DNA of 64,000 nucleotides from Cyclaneusma minus (Eukaryota > Ascomycota > Leotiomycetes > Marthamycetales > Marthamycetaceae), in contig JAKZHN010000008.1 in assembly GCA_037179335.1 (NCBI GenBank), positions 930,001 to 994,000 of the forward strand, given 5' to 3'. Positions 43,781-56,167 of the stretch are shown in pieces (positions within the stretch are counted from its first letter, which is position 1; each line of letters begins with the position of its first letter). Both the position numbers and the translations under genes were made by a program. Below the pieces are notes generated by a model. The model was not told the DNA's origin. It did no database searches and saw only the letters and a list, made by a program, of their open reading frames with translations.

Positions 43781-45928
43781 ATGCCTGGGAAGCGAGCTAT
43801 CAGAATTGCCGGTAAGATTGATCTCTTGTGGAGTGCTCTCCTCGGAAATTTGAAGTGTCAATTACAATTTCCTTGCAAGCTCTATGTGTTGCAGGTCGTC
43901 CTAATGTTAAACAATTTCCTCCTTCTACTTCTACTTCTACTTCTACTAGTCATTTTTGTCAAACAATATCGTTCTCCATAGATTCGAGGCGTTGACTATC
44001 CATAACCCTACTTCTTCTAATTAATTCACTGAATAGGAGCTTCCGGCTCAGCGTCCGATCGCCGCCATGCTATATCTTCCTTCGCCTCTCAGCATGTCAT
44101 TGACCCCGTTGATGTAATCATCGGTGACTGGATGTCAGAAGCCAACATGACCACTCTCTCCGCCAAAAAGGCCGACACTACGCCTGCCAACACTCCCAGC
44201 AGCCTCCTTGACTTCGCTTTCGAGCCTTCATTCCTCGAGGCATTAGAACCAGCGCTCAACTCTCTCGCCCAGCACGGTATCAAAGTAGCCGTAAACGCAG
44301 GCGGCTCAGACACCGAAGCGCTAGCTTCCGTCGTCAAACAAATGATCAAGTCAAAGGGCCTGACATTGAACGTTGCCTGGATCTCCGGCGACGAGGTGTT
44401 GCCTGCAATTCAAAAGCGACTCAAGGATTCGAAATCTAGCGAAGGAGATGAGTTTGAGAATATCTGTACAGGCGAGAAGCTGAGAGATTGGGGCTACGAA
44501 CCTATTTCAGCGCAAGCATACCTGGGAGGTCTGGGTATTGCGGCTGCTTTTCAAAGTGGTGCTGATATTGTCATCTGTGGGAGGGTATCGGATGCTAGTC
44601 CTGTGATTGGTGCTGCTGCTTGGTGGCATGGGTGGGATCGTGACCAGCTTGATGCCCTGGCTAATACGTTTGTTGCTGGTCACTTGATCGAGTGCTCAAC
44701 TTACATATCAGGGGGCAATTTTTCGGGCTTCAGGAATCTGGAAGGAGATGGCAAGGGTTGGATGAACATCGGGTATCCGATTGCTGAGATTGGGGAGCAG
44801 GGTGATGTGGTGATCACAAAGCAGAAAGACACTAATGGTGCTGTGACTGTGGATACGTGTACGGCTCAGCTGCTGTATGAGATCCAGGGACCGTGGTATT
44901 ACAACAGTGATGTGACGGCAATTCTGGACGGCATTTGGTTTGAGCAAGTTGGAACGGATAGAGTCGCATTGAAAGGGGCAAAGAGTGACTTACCACCACC
45001 AACTACCAAGGTTGGACTGACAGCAAAAGGGGGATTCCAAGCAGAAGTGCATTGGTTCCTTGTGGGGCTCGACATCGAAGCCAAGGCGAGGATGATGGAA
45101 TCTCAGATTCGTCTAGCACTGGGACCCGACACATCAAGGTTCCAGGTCTTGAGATTCTCAACGAACGGGTCAGTTCCTGAAAACCCAACGAACCAGAACG
45201 CGGCTACTGTCGACTTCAGAGTCTTTGCCCAAGCAAGAGAACTCACGGATATCACTCCGGACAAGTTTCTGAAGCCGATACTGGATCTCATCATGGTCGC
45301 TTATCCAGGAGGCACATTCCATTTGGACATGCGACAGGGGATCCCCAAGCCGTTCATGGAGTATTATGTCACTCTGCTACCGCAGTCAGACATACAGCAT
45401 CAAGTCCACACGCATGATGGGAAGACCATTGACATAGCTGAGCCATCGAAGACTAAAGTTTACCCATCCAGCCAACCAAGTCAACCTCACACTGTATCAC
45501 CGCCAACGCAAGACTTCGGATCAACAGTCAAGGGCCCCTTAGGCTGGCTGGTCCACGGCCGCTCAGGAGACAAAGGCTCGAACGCGAACGTAGGATTTTG
45601 GGTTCGCGGAAAAGAAGAATACGAATGGCTGCGCTCGCTTCTCAGCAGTGACAAAATCATCGAACTCTTGGCTGACGAGTACAATGGAAAGAAAATCGTA
45701 CGTACCTACCCATCACAAACATAACAACGCAGCAGCGGCGACTAATGTTCCCAGGATCGATTCGAGCTTCCGGAGCTGCATGCTGTCCATTTTCTGTTCC
45801 ATGACCATCTAGACCGCGGAGCGAGTTGCTCGAGCACGTACGATTTTCTGGCGAAGAATGTTGCAGAGTTTCTGAGGAGTCGACATGTTGATCTTCCGAC
45901 GAGGTTTCTGAACCGGGGGAAGCTGTGA
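43781..45928 (+). CDS. AtuA-like protein (acyclic terpene utilisation family, DUF1446)
   Basis: Three exons: 43781-43811 (MPGKRAIRIA), 44037-45697 and 45755-45928, together 621 aa. After the first splice the N-terminus reads GASGSASDRRHAISSFASQ. Family blocks include VDVIIGDWMSEANMT, VAVNAGGSDTEAL, VAWISGDEVLP, AYLGGLGIAAAFQSGADIVI and CGRVSDASPVIGAAAWWHGW. The C-terminal module starts GWLVHGRSGDKGSNANVG. In bacteria AtuA acts in citronellol/geraniol degradation, but its biochemical role is not established, and the fungal versions are uncharacterised. The C-terminal exon (DRFELPELHAVHFLFHDHLDRG) completes the second domain, so the protein is full length. Fungal genomes carry this gene without an atu operon, and none of the other Atu functions is recognisable in this window. 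Intron 1 is 225 nt and contains a hexamer repeat. Confidence 0.88.
43922..43947 (+). repeat. (CTTCTA)n microsatellite in intron 1
   Basis: Four tandem CTTCTA units plus CT within the first intron of the AtuA-like gene, near its branch/pyrimidine region. Likely variable in length between strains. Confidence 0.85.
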
Positions 45929-46887
45929 AGGATGGGATGAGGACAGAGTAGGCTGGACTGGCGCAGGAGGAGATGGCGCAGAGGTGGTGTTGAAGGGACT
46001 GGCGAGGCGAAGGGAATTTGCGATTAGTTGGTGTTTAGCGGGGAGGTGCGAGGGCGCAATGGGGGTGCTGGTGGAAATGTGAGGTAGCGGACGAGGCTGC
46101 GAGAGAGGGGAGCGGAAGGAGAAGGCACAGAGAGAGATGGCGCAGAGGAGCGAGGATGAGCTGGGGCCGAAGCGGAGGAGGAGGGCGAGGTGCCATATAT
46201 ACAAAATTGAGAGATGAATTGGCAACTTGGAATGACCCAGTGGCCTAAGTAGTAAGACCCCAAACCTACATTCTAGTCCATGCATTCCAAGCCACACTCA
46301 GTTTGTCTGGTGGAAATCTGGAAAGGAGGCCACAGTTCAACTGCGCCCCCGCGGGAACAGATTTTTTGTCTTTTTGCGCGCCATCGTTTTCTAAGAGAAT
46401 TGTCACGGGACGAGGCTCGGGGCTCGTCACGTGGCACACGACTTTCTGATGTTCTAAATGACATGCACCGCTCTGATTGAAGTTGAAAGACGGGCGAGGC
46501 TCTCGGTAAGCTGCTACTGGTCGCATTATGTATGACTTCAAGTTTGTCAATGAAACTCGTTCGTTATTCTTTGTGTGAGTCTCCGGCTTGAAATGAACGC
46601 TCAAGTCTTGATGAGTCGGCTCTCGAAAAGACCTGGAGAGTCTGTGAGAGGCATCGAAAGTTCGAGTACGCTATGCTTAAAGGAGACCTTTCCAGCAATA
46701 ATTCCCCGTCACCAAGAGGCTCTACGATCTACCAGATTCCTGTCTCTCTTTCATAGCAGAGCTAGGTAGGTACAGGCAACCGTGCCTTCCTTGCTTTTAA
46801 AGACTGCTCGCCTGTCACCTTCGTGCCTTCCGCGTCTCGTCCCAGACTTCCCGACATCCGACCGATCCCGCACAGTCGAACAACAAA
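45929..46887. other. Intergenic
   Basis: About 960 bp between two rightward genes. The first 300 bp are purine-rich (AGG/GAGG) without an open frame that makes sense. No gene, RNA or repeat recognised. Confidence 0.4.
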
Positions 46888-47727
46888 ATGGTTTGGAACC
46901 CTTCAATAAGACCGATAGGTCCTCCGAAGATATCCTCCGGCGTACGCAAACCCTCAAGATCGAAGACCATGGCACCCAAGAATGGCCGTGATCCTGCTGC
47001 TCCACCTCGACGCAGTTCTCGAATCAAAGAAATTGCCCTCCGCACACGTCAACGGATCCCAAAGCCAAACTCGACCATCGGCACCCTAGCCGTGCTGCCT
47101 GTGGAGATCATACAGAATGTTCTTGGAGAACTAGACTTCATCAGCCTCGCCAAGTTTTCGCTTGCTTCTTCGGCTTGTGATATTATCGTCTCGAAGATGC
47201 CGGCATACATTCAGGTCACCCAGCGCGCTTCGCCCACGCTCCTCAAAATGCGCGATATCCCGGCTGTACTGAACTACGACGCCTCCAACGATCTGAGAGT
47301 CGGGTGGTACCCATCAGACGAACCGAACTTCGACCACATCTACTTCTACCTGGACAACAAGATTGATCATCCCGAAACACGCACCGCTCTCTCCTACACG
47401 CCCGCACGTGTGCTCCTCGACGCCCTGACGAGCGAGAATTGCGCCGAATGTGGGAAGCATGCGGAGATGCTGTTTCTGGCGCCAGTCAGGCGACGGTGTG
47501 AGGATTGTTGGCGGAGGATCTGGCGACCTTATTCTCGACACGCCCACTTCCACCAGTGGCAGCATTTCCATGTAGACAAAACACACTTCGTTATGCGGGA
47601 GCAGACGGCTAAGTACGATGGAAGCGAAATCTTCTTCAAGAACCCTAGGACGAGCTCAGGCTACCCAATTCGTGTTACGCAGGGCCTGGGGCAGTTGAGA
47701 GTGCCAGAAAAATTAAAGAAGCGATAG
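46888..47727 (+). CDS. F-box-like protein with Cys-pair motif
   Basis: Single exon, 279 aa. After a basic, Ser/Pro-rich N-terminus there is an F-box-like helix set at about residues 65-105 (IGTLAVLPVEIIQNVLGELDFISLAKFSLAS), which would bind Skp1 in an SCF ubiquitin ligase. A C-x-x-C ... C-x-x-C pair (ENCAECGKH and RRCEDCWRR, about residues 185-210) may bind zinc; this combination is common in the expanded fungal F-box family. An alternative start at 46969 (MAPKNGRD) would remove 27 residues. The target cannot be inferred. Confidence 0.75.
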   Translation: MVWNPSIRPIGPPKISSGVRKPSRSKTMAPKNGRDPAAPPRRSSRIKEIALRTRQRIPKPNSTIGTLAVLPVEIIQNVLGELDFISLAKFSLASSACDIIVSKMPAYIQVTQRASPTLLKMRDIPAVLNYDASNDLRVGWYPSDEPNFDHIYFYLDNKIDHPETRTALSYTPARVLLDALTSENCAECGKHAEMLFLAPVRRRCEDCWRRIWRPYSRHAHFHQWQHFHVDKTHFVMREQTAKYDGSEIFFKNPRTSSGYPIRVTQGLGQLRVPEKLKKR

Positions 47728-48187
47728 CGTCGAGATCCAGAGGCTTGTTGGTTGGTGACGATCGACTGGCAACTGTGCGAGATGCTGGATCTGGCAAAAG
47801 ATGAAAGACTCGGGAGATAGCGAGGAGGGGAGATGCGGGATAGGGGGATGGCCAAAGTGTACCCAGTATTCTAAATAATCGATGCTGACCACAAATTCGA
47901 CGACCACCTATCCTCATGGCCTCAGTCGCTTTTGATCTACCTTCAATCAATAACAGGGGGGCAGTAAGCCGACTCATTCAGTATCTGCGATAAAAAATCT
48001 CTGCTGATTAAAATCAACGTAAAGCTAAGAAATCCTGCTAGTGAAAACCCGAACCCATGGGAATACCGAAATATGCTCTTGTCTCCTTTGAGTCCTTTCC
48101 ATAAACTGGGAATGACAATTCCCAAACTCCGAATCGCAGTTGTCATGATCGCATGAAAACATAATACGCGTCCAGGCTCAGATTTGC
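47728..48187. other. Intergenic between convergent genes
   Basis: 460 bp of 3' flanks. No gene seen. Confidence 0.4.
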
Positions 48188-49522
48188 TCATCTCCTTGGC
48201 CCTTCTCCGCTCGTCCTTCTTCGGTCTAGTCGCTTGACTACCGCGCCCAGCACTGCTTTCAACACAGTCTCGCCAGTAAGCTTCGCCGTAGCATTTCCCT
48301 CGAGAGGTCCGCCAGTAAAGGTAACGGTGTCTACCATATCCCTCACACCGCCCTCAACCAACTCGACCAGACCATCATCCAGCTCCCGTAGCGCCTCGCG
48401 TGCACCGTCCTCATTGCCTACTTGGAAAAATTGCACACCAACCTGATAAGGTGGCGCTTCCATCTTATCCAGCTTTTTGGCTGCTGACAGAAGCACGGAT
48501 TCCACATCGTCGGATGGCACACCGTCGGTCAGGACTATGATATTGAGAGGCTTGATACCAGCTTCTTCAATATCCTTTCCATCGCTGATTGCTGTCTGCA
48601 GCAGATTCAGGTAGGGCTTGAGGATATTGTGACAGCGAGTGCCGGTTGGCGTGCCACCACTGGGCCTTACGGTGCGGAAGATTTTCTCCACATCCTCGGC
48701 TTTGGTCACGTTGCGGTAGCCACTGGGCGCGGCACCCGTTTTCGGGGCTCCTTGATCGGAGGACTTGTGGTTGAGAAAGTAGATGTCGATGCCGTCTGCG
48801 TCGTGGGAAGTGCAGATGGGCGTGATTGATTTGAGAGCTTGGGAGACTTCGCGCCATGAACGGCCGGCCATCGAGCCGGAATCGTCTATCAGGAACATGG
48901 TGTCAAAGCTAGAAAGGAAAGCGTATGGATCTTCAGGGGTCGAGGTGGTGATGGTACTATGAAATGTTGCTGCAGACATGGTAGATGCTGCAGGAGACGG
49001 GGGTCTCACGAGGGTCGTGGGGATGACGGCAGGGATGGTGGGGCCCGACTGAGCCGTGGGGCTGAGTGTATAAGCTGGCGGCGGCTCATTCGAGGGAACA
49101 GTGAATGCATTCATGCCTGGTCGATCTAGGATCCATCAATAAATGCGAGTCTCAGTTATTTAGAGGAAAGCTGTCTTACCAGGCCGTCTGGTTGGAGGAC
49201 TGAGATTTGAAAAGGGGTTGCTCGAACCCCTCAGATCTGCGCTCATATCTGCGATCGAGGCCGAGTTTCCTCGTTGACGTCCGATAGCCGGAGATTCAAG
49301 TTCTGCTGGCCCTTCTGCTGGGGAAAAATCCGCTGCTACGGGACTTCTGAAGGAGGGGCTTCTCGATCTCGAGATTCTTCCCGCGTTTGATGGGGAGTGC
49401 GAGCGGTCTTTTCGTGATAGGCTAAGTTTCTTCAGAGAGCCCAGCATAGAACTGCGTTTGGAGGAGCGGCCCGAAGCTTGAGTGTGTGAGCGAGGCAAGT
49501 CTGCCATGATGATGGAGGGCAT
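48188..49522 (-). CDS. von Willebrand factor A domain protein
   Basis: Two exons, 49522-49180 and 49116-48188 (63-nt intron), coding 423 aa. Residues 1-115 are Ser/Arg-rich and disordered (SKRSSMLGSLKKLSLSRKDR), with many SP and RS pairs suggesting phosphorylation. A Pro-rich linker with PPPAY follows, a possible WW-domain ligand. The VWA domain spans about residues 180-400. Its MIDAS motif is FDTMFLIDDSGSMAG (D-x-S-x-S replaced by D-D-S-G-S), followed by YFLNHK, then SGGTPTGT with the MIDAS Thr, and IIVLTDGVPSDD with the distal Asp. The type is intracellular, with no signal peptide. In fungi such proteins are annotated as VWA/U-box-like ligand-binding proteins, and the partner is unknown. 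A second in-frame ATG at 49507 is possible. Confidence 0.88.
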
Positions 49523-51254
49523 AGTAGAAATGTAGATGGGGCTCGACTGAACAGATGTTGAAGGATGAGAGCAAACGAGAAGGAGTCACGAGGCACCGGA
49601 AGTGACGGAGTTTCGGTAAAACGGGAAAGCGCAGGTAGACTTGACAGTAGCAAGAAGCAACGATGGCTGATTGATGAAATAGTGGTAGACTTACGTTCAT
49701 CGGTCTGCATGTTGCATCCTTATACTGTTTGTAGCGGCAATGATCAAGTGTTAAGCGATGCTCAGCCCTGATGGTGGCTTCGCAGCTAGAGTAAGATAAT
49801 GGAGGGAGCAGTAAGAGGGCAGTGGAGTGGCCGAGCAAAGTGGCAGTAGATGAACAAGGCTCTCCGATTGAAAAAACCGAGCACGCTCGAGGGGAGAAAA
49901 GGAAGCCTTAACAATAACGAAAAATCGACAGAACTTTAGTCGACGGTACATGTATTCGCAGCCTTGCCGTCAGCCTAACCCATGGCCTACATGTAACTCT
50001 GTGCCCCCCTCAGCTAGACTCGCATATTGCATAATTCCGCTGCTGATTTGCTCGCAGCACAGCGTTAAGGGTGATTGTGCCCAGACAAGCGCCCTCAGCC
50101 GCCTTGTACTAGGGCTGTGCCGTTCACGGGAGGAGGAGTCATCCTGAGGACTGGAAATTGCAAAAGATCAGACTATGTTGAAACGACGTGGCGATGGAGA
50201 ATGAGTGGAGGCGGCGCAGCTTTTGCCACGAGGTCGAACGAGGGGGAGCAGGGAGTTTTGGAAGGCCGGACCACAAGCTGGACCGTGCACAGCTACTGCA
50301 TTAGTGCAGCGTACCTATTCTGCCTCGCCGCTCTCCAAAAGGCTGATGTCGGAACTCCAACGGAACATGTCACACTACTGGTCAAAATACACTCTACATC
50401 ATCCAATTATTACCTCTCGATTGTCGAACCTGGAACGCATCTCATCGGACGTCTGCTCATCTCGATTCTTTGGCCAGAACCACATATGCTTGTTGCTCGT
50501 CACAGCAGAAGCGCGCGCGTCGTGCCGAATGTCTTCTCCTCCGCCACTCAACGACCAAGACTTCACAACTCGTGACTCTTGTGTGTACCGCGCTCAGGGC
50601 TGTACCTACGGAACATCGCAAGGCGGAGCTGAACGACCTAGCTCTTGAGCCCTGCGGCGCACGGCTGGGGAGCCACGCGATGACAACCTTCCAGAAGGCG
50701 AATCCATCCGAGCCCCCGTATTCGAGGCTCCAAGCTCTGTCAGCTGATCAAGATCAAATCTCGCTTTCGCTCCTGTGGGTTCCAGAGGCATAAGACGAGG
50801 ACCAGCGGAGCCGACCACGGCCTTCTGGAAAACCGAGAGAACGCGGCCTTGGGGACAATACGAAGCTTCTAAATTCTGACTGGAGCGGATAAATCCTAAA
50901 TTACAGATGTCAGAGTGGGACGGAAACGTCGAACTATGGGCCAAATCACGAACGCTTCAACGATTCAACTGCAACTCGGACTGGTATAAGTTACTTGGAA
51001 TACTCTGTATAACTCCAGCTCTGTAAGTTCTGTTTACCGTTACAGGGCTTCGTGTATTTCCAAACACCGACGAGCAGTATATTTCTAGCAACTGGACTTT
51101 TTCACTTTGTCTCGCTTGTTTCGAACACTTCTTACATTTCCTCCAGCAACTCGTTATTTTTCTTAGTTTCTAGTGATCTTGTATATATCCAAGTAGTCGT
51201 TTCGTATATTTCGGAGGTCCAAGTACTCTCGCTCTGACCCCCTATTCCCGCATA
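49523..51254. other. Intergenic
   Basis: 1.7 kb with overlapping frames in several phases (50075-50793 and others) but no domain content. The right third (50990-51240) is A+T-leaning with no ORF and lies just 3' of the leftward transporter. No gene supported. Confidence 0.4.
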
Positions 51255-53290
51255 CTATTGCAAATCTTCATTCAACTCATCCGCCTCCGCCTCCGCCTCA
51301 TCATCGCCTTCAATTCGAATCTCATGCCCATTCCCCTCAACCACCCATCCACTGGCAACCACGGCAAGGACTGCCACTCCGCTCAGAATCCACCACGACA
51401 AGCCTACCACCCCCACATCTAACCCAACTCCATAAATCGAGCTGAACACCACCGGCCCCAGCGTTCTCGCTGCACTGCTCACGCTCTGCGCCACCCCATG
51501 AACCGTGCCCAAGACGCTTGGATGCGGAGAGCTGTTGTTGATGAGGATCTGCATGCCTGGAAGAGCGAACGTACGACCCACGACTTGGACGACGAGGACG
51601 CCCATGATCGCGAGCCAGATCCAGAAGCCGTCTTTGGTGGCCGGTGGTGGAGAGCGCGAGGGGACGATCGAGAGAAAAGGTGCGAGCAGGTAAGCGACCG
51701 GAAAGCAATAGAGCGAGATGCGCCAGCTAGGGACAGTTCCAAGACGAGTGTTTACTCGGGGATAGATAAACAGTTGGAGAATAATTCCAATACTCCCTAG
51801 GATGGCAAGGGCTAAGCCGACCTTGCTGGAGGGCAGTCCAAGTCCACCATTGAACTTGAAGGGGAGCTGGCGGCGGTGGTCTGGGGTGTGGGGGTTCGAT
51901 GGGTCGGTGACAGGAGTGGAGAGGAAAACGAACCAGAGGTTGTTGAATGTTCCAATGTGCATGGCGAGAATTGCATGGGCTATGAGAACACAAACGACGT
52001 TGCGGGTGAATATCTTACGAAAGGGAAGTTTGTTTCGATAACGAGCGGCAACCCGTTTCCTAGTTGTCGATCTGATTACTTCTGCTGCCCCCAGTTCGAT
52101 ATCCTCCGATCCATCACGCGAATGGTCGCCAATCAAGGCGTCCGATTCATCACTGTTGACTGCGGTATATGTATGGTCCATGTTGGACTCCTTTCCGCGA
52201 AGACGATCCACTATTTCTAGCACTTTATGCCGGCATTTCGTTCCCAGATCTCCTTTATGACGGATTGATTCTAGTGTCTGCGCGTATGTCAGCTAACGGC
52301 ATACACATTTTCGTGCGGAGCATACTACCTCTTCCAAGCCAAAGAACACAGCAGTTGCAGCCATGAGCAACAGGAAAGCACTGAGCAAGTTTGGAAGCGC
52401 ATATGGGTATTTCTTCAACCATTCCACGCCACCAAAAAGGCTTGGATAGCTACTCGCTGGGTCTGCAAGTACACCGCCAAGCACTGGACCTACGATCACG
52501 CCTACGTTGAAGCACATAGGAAGGATCAAGAAGGCTCGTGACTGATATCTACAAGGCATGTTGTTAGCTCAGGGTTTTCCGTTCCAGTTTGTCAGCTTAC
52601 CTTTTCTCTTGGATGATCTCCGATATCATCGTCCTGATTACCCCTACATTCCCATTCAACACTCCGCCTAGAGTCCTGAAGATGATCGCCTGCCAAAAGG
52701 AGTTTGAGAAGCCAAATCCAATACAGGAAAATACTATCCGACAACCAATCAGCAACGATATCTTCCATAGAATTAGCACCGCTAAAACTGACGAACTTAC
52801 AAGTTCCCAAAAGGCCAATCATCAGTACCATCTTCCTTCCTCCCCAATCACTATCCGAAATCCTCCCCCACATCATAGCTGTCAGAAACTGAGCAGCAGT
52901 AAAACTACTCTGCATAATCCCCGCTTGGCTAGCAATAACGGCATCCGAAAGACTAGGATCAAAAGAACGCAGCTGGAAAAACATATAACTTTGCAAGGAG
53001 GTTTGGACTAGTGGCTCGCTCAGTCGTGCAAAGGTCAGGACGGCTAGCTGGCCTTTGTGAGGGAGACTGGACCATGATACAGGGCCTTCGCGCTGCTGAA
53101 CTGCAGGAGAAGAGGGGGGGTCGTGGGGCAAAGGGGGTGAGTCTTGTGTTGCCTCCATGGCGAGGAGATGGGCGTAGGGGCCATTGTTGGAGTCATTGTC
53201 CTCGATAGGGGCCTCATGTTGTCCAGGAGGAATTTGTTCCTTTCGAGTGCTCACAGAATGCGGAGAAAGACCGCCATCGTCGCTAGGCAT
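51255..53290 (-). CDS. MFS transporter (12-TM, fungal YCR023C-like group)
   Basis: Four exons: 53290-52801, 52733-52601, 52548-52329 and 52277-51255, coding 621 aa. All introns are GT-AG and each splice restores conserved sequence: LLGTLFSCIGFGFS, IIQEKR|YQSRAF and GLEE|TLESIRHKGDLG. The N-terminal 80 residues are cytosolic, Pro/Ser/Glu-rich. TM2-3 carry WGRISDSDWGGRKMVLMIGLLGT, a good match to the MFS G-x-x-x-D-x-x-G-R-K motif. An acidic central loop of about 90 residues (SDESDALIGDHSRDGSEDIELG) separates the two six-helix halves. The second half ends with a run of TMs and an acidic tail (EGDDEAEAEADELNEDL). The frame extends upstream to 53596, but I start at 53290 because relatives begin with the hydrophilic tail. 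The substrate is unknown. Confidence 0.85.
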
Positions 53291-53860
53291 TCTCAAGTCT
53301 CGACGCGGGGTCGGAGTTAGGGCCCTGGTAAAGCCGTACTTGACATTAAAGCTTAGCCGAAAAGCCAAGTTTTTCAAATGCGGGTGAGTGACAAAAACCT
53401 TGGTCCTTGTGGATGCTGGAGAGCTGATGCGCGGGGGAAGGAATAAAGTGGTCAAGAATGGTGCAAGCATTACAACGGCACTTTCATCCAGCTGCAAGTC
53501 ACCGTTCTTATCGACGGCTTTGTTGCCGCTGCGTTTCGATTGGTTACATGCACTCTCTGAATGGCCGGATCGCTGCAGCTGCACGGCAATCGGCACTCTA
53601 GAGTACGCCCCAGTGGGAAAGGCTTTGGCCAGTCATTTTCCAAGCATGTGCCGAATCTTTATCGAGTACAGCTCGTTCCTGACAGTTCGGCTTGACCGAT
53701 ACCACGGAGACTCGCTCTTTGAAGGAGTGGGGATATACTCAAGTATTTAGAATTTTCTCAAGTGAGTTGAAATCTACCTTCCTCGAATCCTCGTTCGAGT
53801 GATTATAACCTGTCTAGATGTTTGGGTCTACACGCCGACAACCAAGCCACCCAGAATTTA
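53291..53860. other. Intergenic
   Basis: 570 bp holding the promoter of the leftward MFS transporter and the 3' end of the leftward monooxygenase. No separate gene. Confidence 0.4.
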
Positions 53861-56167
53861 TCAGATCTTGCTGCTTGCCTTCTGGAGCATATGAGACCCT
53901 GCCAACAACGCCAGTTGCAAACTGCTCCTCAGCCGTTCATATACCAGTCTTGGAGAGAAGGCTTCTCTGACGCCCTGTTTCCTGACCCACAGTAAGGCCA
54001 CCAGCACAGCAGCGAACGTCAGCATCTTCTTGAGAGATCTCACTCTCTTCCTGAAAATTCCCTTCTCCGTGTACTGAATGTTCCAGTCCTTCCAATTTGG
54101 AAAGGTACACCGGTACCAGAAATTGATCTGGGTATACCTGAGCAGGTCGGTCAGCTAGAGAGCATTTCATCAGAGGAGCGGAATTGCTTACGGATATACC
54201 GCTGAGTTCCACTCAGTATCTTCCGTCTTATACCAGCTGTTACAGCCTCCTTTGGCCCATACTGTGTTCTTCAAAGCTCTTTGGATATCCGTCGTCCACT
54301 CAATCTCTGCCTCTTTCTTGACTTCCTGCAGTTTCACCTCACCCTTCAGTATTGGCTCCACAAACTTGAGACACATTTCGACCATATTCTCAGAGGCCAG
54401 AATGACTGAACTGTGTCCAGTGGCGCTGTTCGGCCCAAATAAGGTGAAGAAATTGGGGAAGCCTTGCAGGGCTGTAGACATGTACATTGTCGGTCCTCCG
54501 TATGAGTCCCAAACCTCGTTCATGCGTTTGCCGTCGCGGCCGATAACCTCGAGGGGATGAAGCCACTTGACGACTTCAAATCCATTCGCAAGAACGATGA
54601 CATCTGCCGGAACCGTCTTTTCCTGGGTGGGAGCCTTGCTAGACTTATTCTTCGGGTCCGGATATGTCCTTCCAGGCCCTAGCGTCACGCTCTTTTCCTG
54701 AATGCTCGTCAGAGGCAACGTCGTAAGTTCAATCCTAGGGTCATTGAGTCCCGGAAACCACACTTCGTCGAAGATCCTGCGCTTACAGCCCACGCCATAA
54801 TCGGGAGTCAGTATCTCATGGTACTTTTCCGGAACAGTCTTCTTGATGTGTGCGACGAGTTCGACTCCGAGATTCTTTCTCTCCTTCTCGGAGAATTTGC
54901 CAGTGCCGAATAAACGCCAGTCCCACTCTGACATGGTTACAACGAGATAGCGCCAGAATTTGTTGTATCCGGGAACATAGGTGCTGAGGAGAGGATACAA
55001 GGCATTCCACCTTTCATGGCCAAATGGAGGCTGGAGTTTTGGAACCACCCATGGAGGCGACCTCATCAACTGCGTTACCGACTTGGCTGAATACTCTTTG
55101 GTCAGCCTGGGGACAAACTGCGACGCGCTGCATCCCGTCCCGACAACGACAACATTTTTGTCCTTCAGGTCGACATCGTAGTTCCACCGGGCGGAATGGA
55201 AGATTTCTCCTTGGAACGTGTCTTTGCCCGGAACATTGGGAAAGTTCTTGGGCTCGACGAGTCCTCCTGCTGCGCTGCATACGATCTTAGCTCGTACCCT
55301 TTCTTCTCCGACATACACTGCTGCTCGGCCGTCTTTCTGGATTCGTTTTTCTCTTTCGGCGGTACTGAGATCGCCCATGCCGATCGCGAGATGCATTAGG
55401 GTAAGATCCCACATCTGTTCTTCTTCGTTCCATCGGCATTCTTTCACGTCGGTGTTGAGTTGGATCTTGTCCATGATTTGGAAGCTTTCGCAGACATCTT
55501 CTAGGTATCTGACGATTTCGGGGCCCTCGGGGTGGAAAGTGGTCCAGTGGTAATTGGGGGCGAAGGAGAATGAGTAGAAAACGGCCGGTCTGCAGAAATG
55601 TCAGTTCATTATTGGGAGGAAGCTTGGTAAATTTCCTATACACCTCGCAAGACAGTGCTAGGTAGGAAGCCAGGCACTCGCAGTCTCTCTAGCAACAATG
55701 CCAGACCGCGGTCATTGGAAAAGGGTTTGATAACTTGAATCCTTCCAAATTACCGGTATGGTATGTTCCAAGTCACTAGAACGTGCCAAATGTCTAGAAC
55801 GGAAAAGAGATTCGCCATAAGAAACGCCGTGAGGCAGGCACTTACACATCGCAAGCAACACCAGGATACCTATTGATATACCAAGTTCCACCAAGACCAC
55901 CAAGCCTGTCGTATATCCGGAATTGGTCGAAGCCAAGTTTTTGTTTCAATCGGCAGCCCATGGCAATACCGGTCTCACCGGCGCCGATAATGACAACCGG
56001 GACATAGGTGTAGCCCCGGGCCTTGTAAGGGTCCTCTTTACGGATATAGGATCCATATTTCTGTAAAAATTCAGAAAGAATGTCAGTTCTGATGTCTCTC
56101 AACGCGAGCGGGTTCAAGAAGGGGGTCTGACCTCTCTCGGCCCTCCAACTTGGACGGGTGACATCAT
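53861..56167 (-). CDS. FAD-dependent monooxygenase, Baeyer-Villiger/FMO-like
   Basis: Four exons: 56167-56132, 56060-55846, 55589-54192 and 54137-53861, coding 641 aa. The FAD-binding Rossmann motif is VPVVIIGAGETGIAMG, followed by GGLGGTWYINRYPGVACDV. The BVMO fingerprint F-x-G-x-x-x-H-x-x-x-W is present as FQGEIFHSARWN, with N where P or D usually follows. The NADPH Rossmann motif is VVVVGTGCSAS, and a late ATGHSSVILASENMV segment completes the fold. Such enzymes insert oxygen into ketones or hydroxylate lipophilic substrates. The last exon adds a basic stretch and a hydrophobic helix (MLTFAAVLVALLWV), possibly a membrane anchor. Exon 1 (MMSPVQVGGPRE) is a prediction from family similarity; the alternative start at 56117 without that intron would replace it. 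Intron 2 is 256 nt. Confidence 0.87.

Noticed and set aside
46236..46290. A-box-like TGGCCTAAGTAG as the start of a tRNA
   Set aside because: No B box and no cloverleaf downstream.
50075..50793. Overlapping frames suggesting a gene at about 50 kb
   Set aside because: Three frames open over the same stretch with low-complexity, non-conserved-looking products; no exon chain could be built.
52592..53596. A 334-codon frame starting at 53596 as the true start of the MFS gene
   Set aside because: The extra 102 N-terminal residues lack family similarity and the frame reads through intron 1; the start at 53290 fits relatives better.
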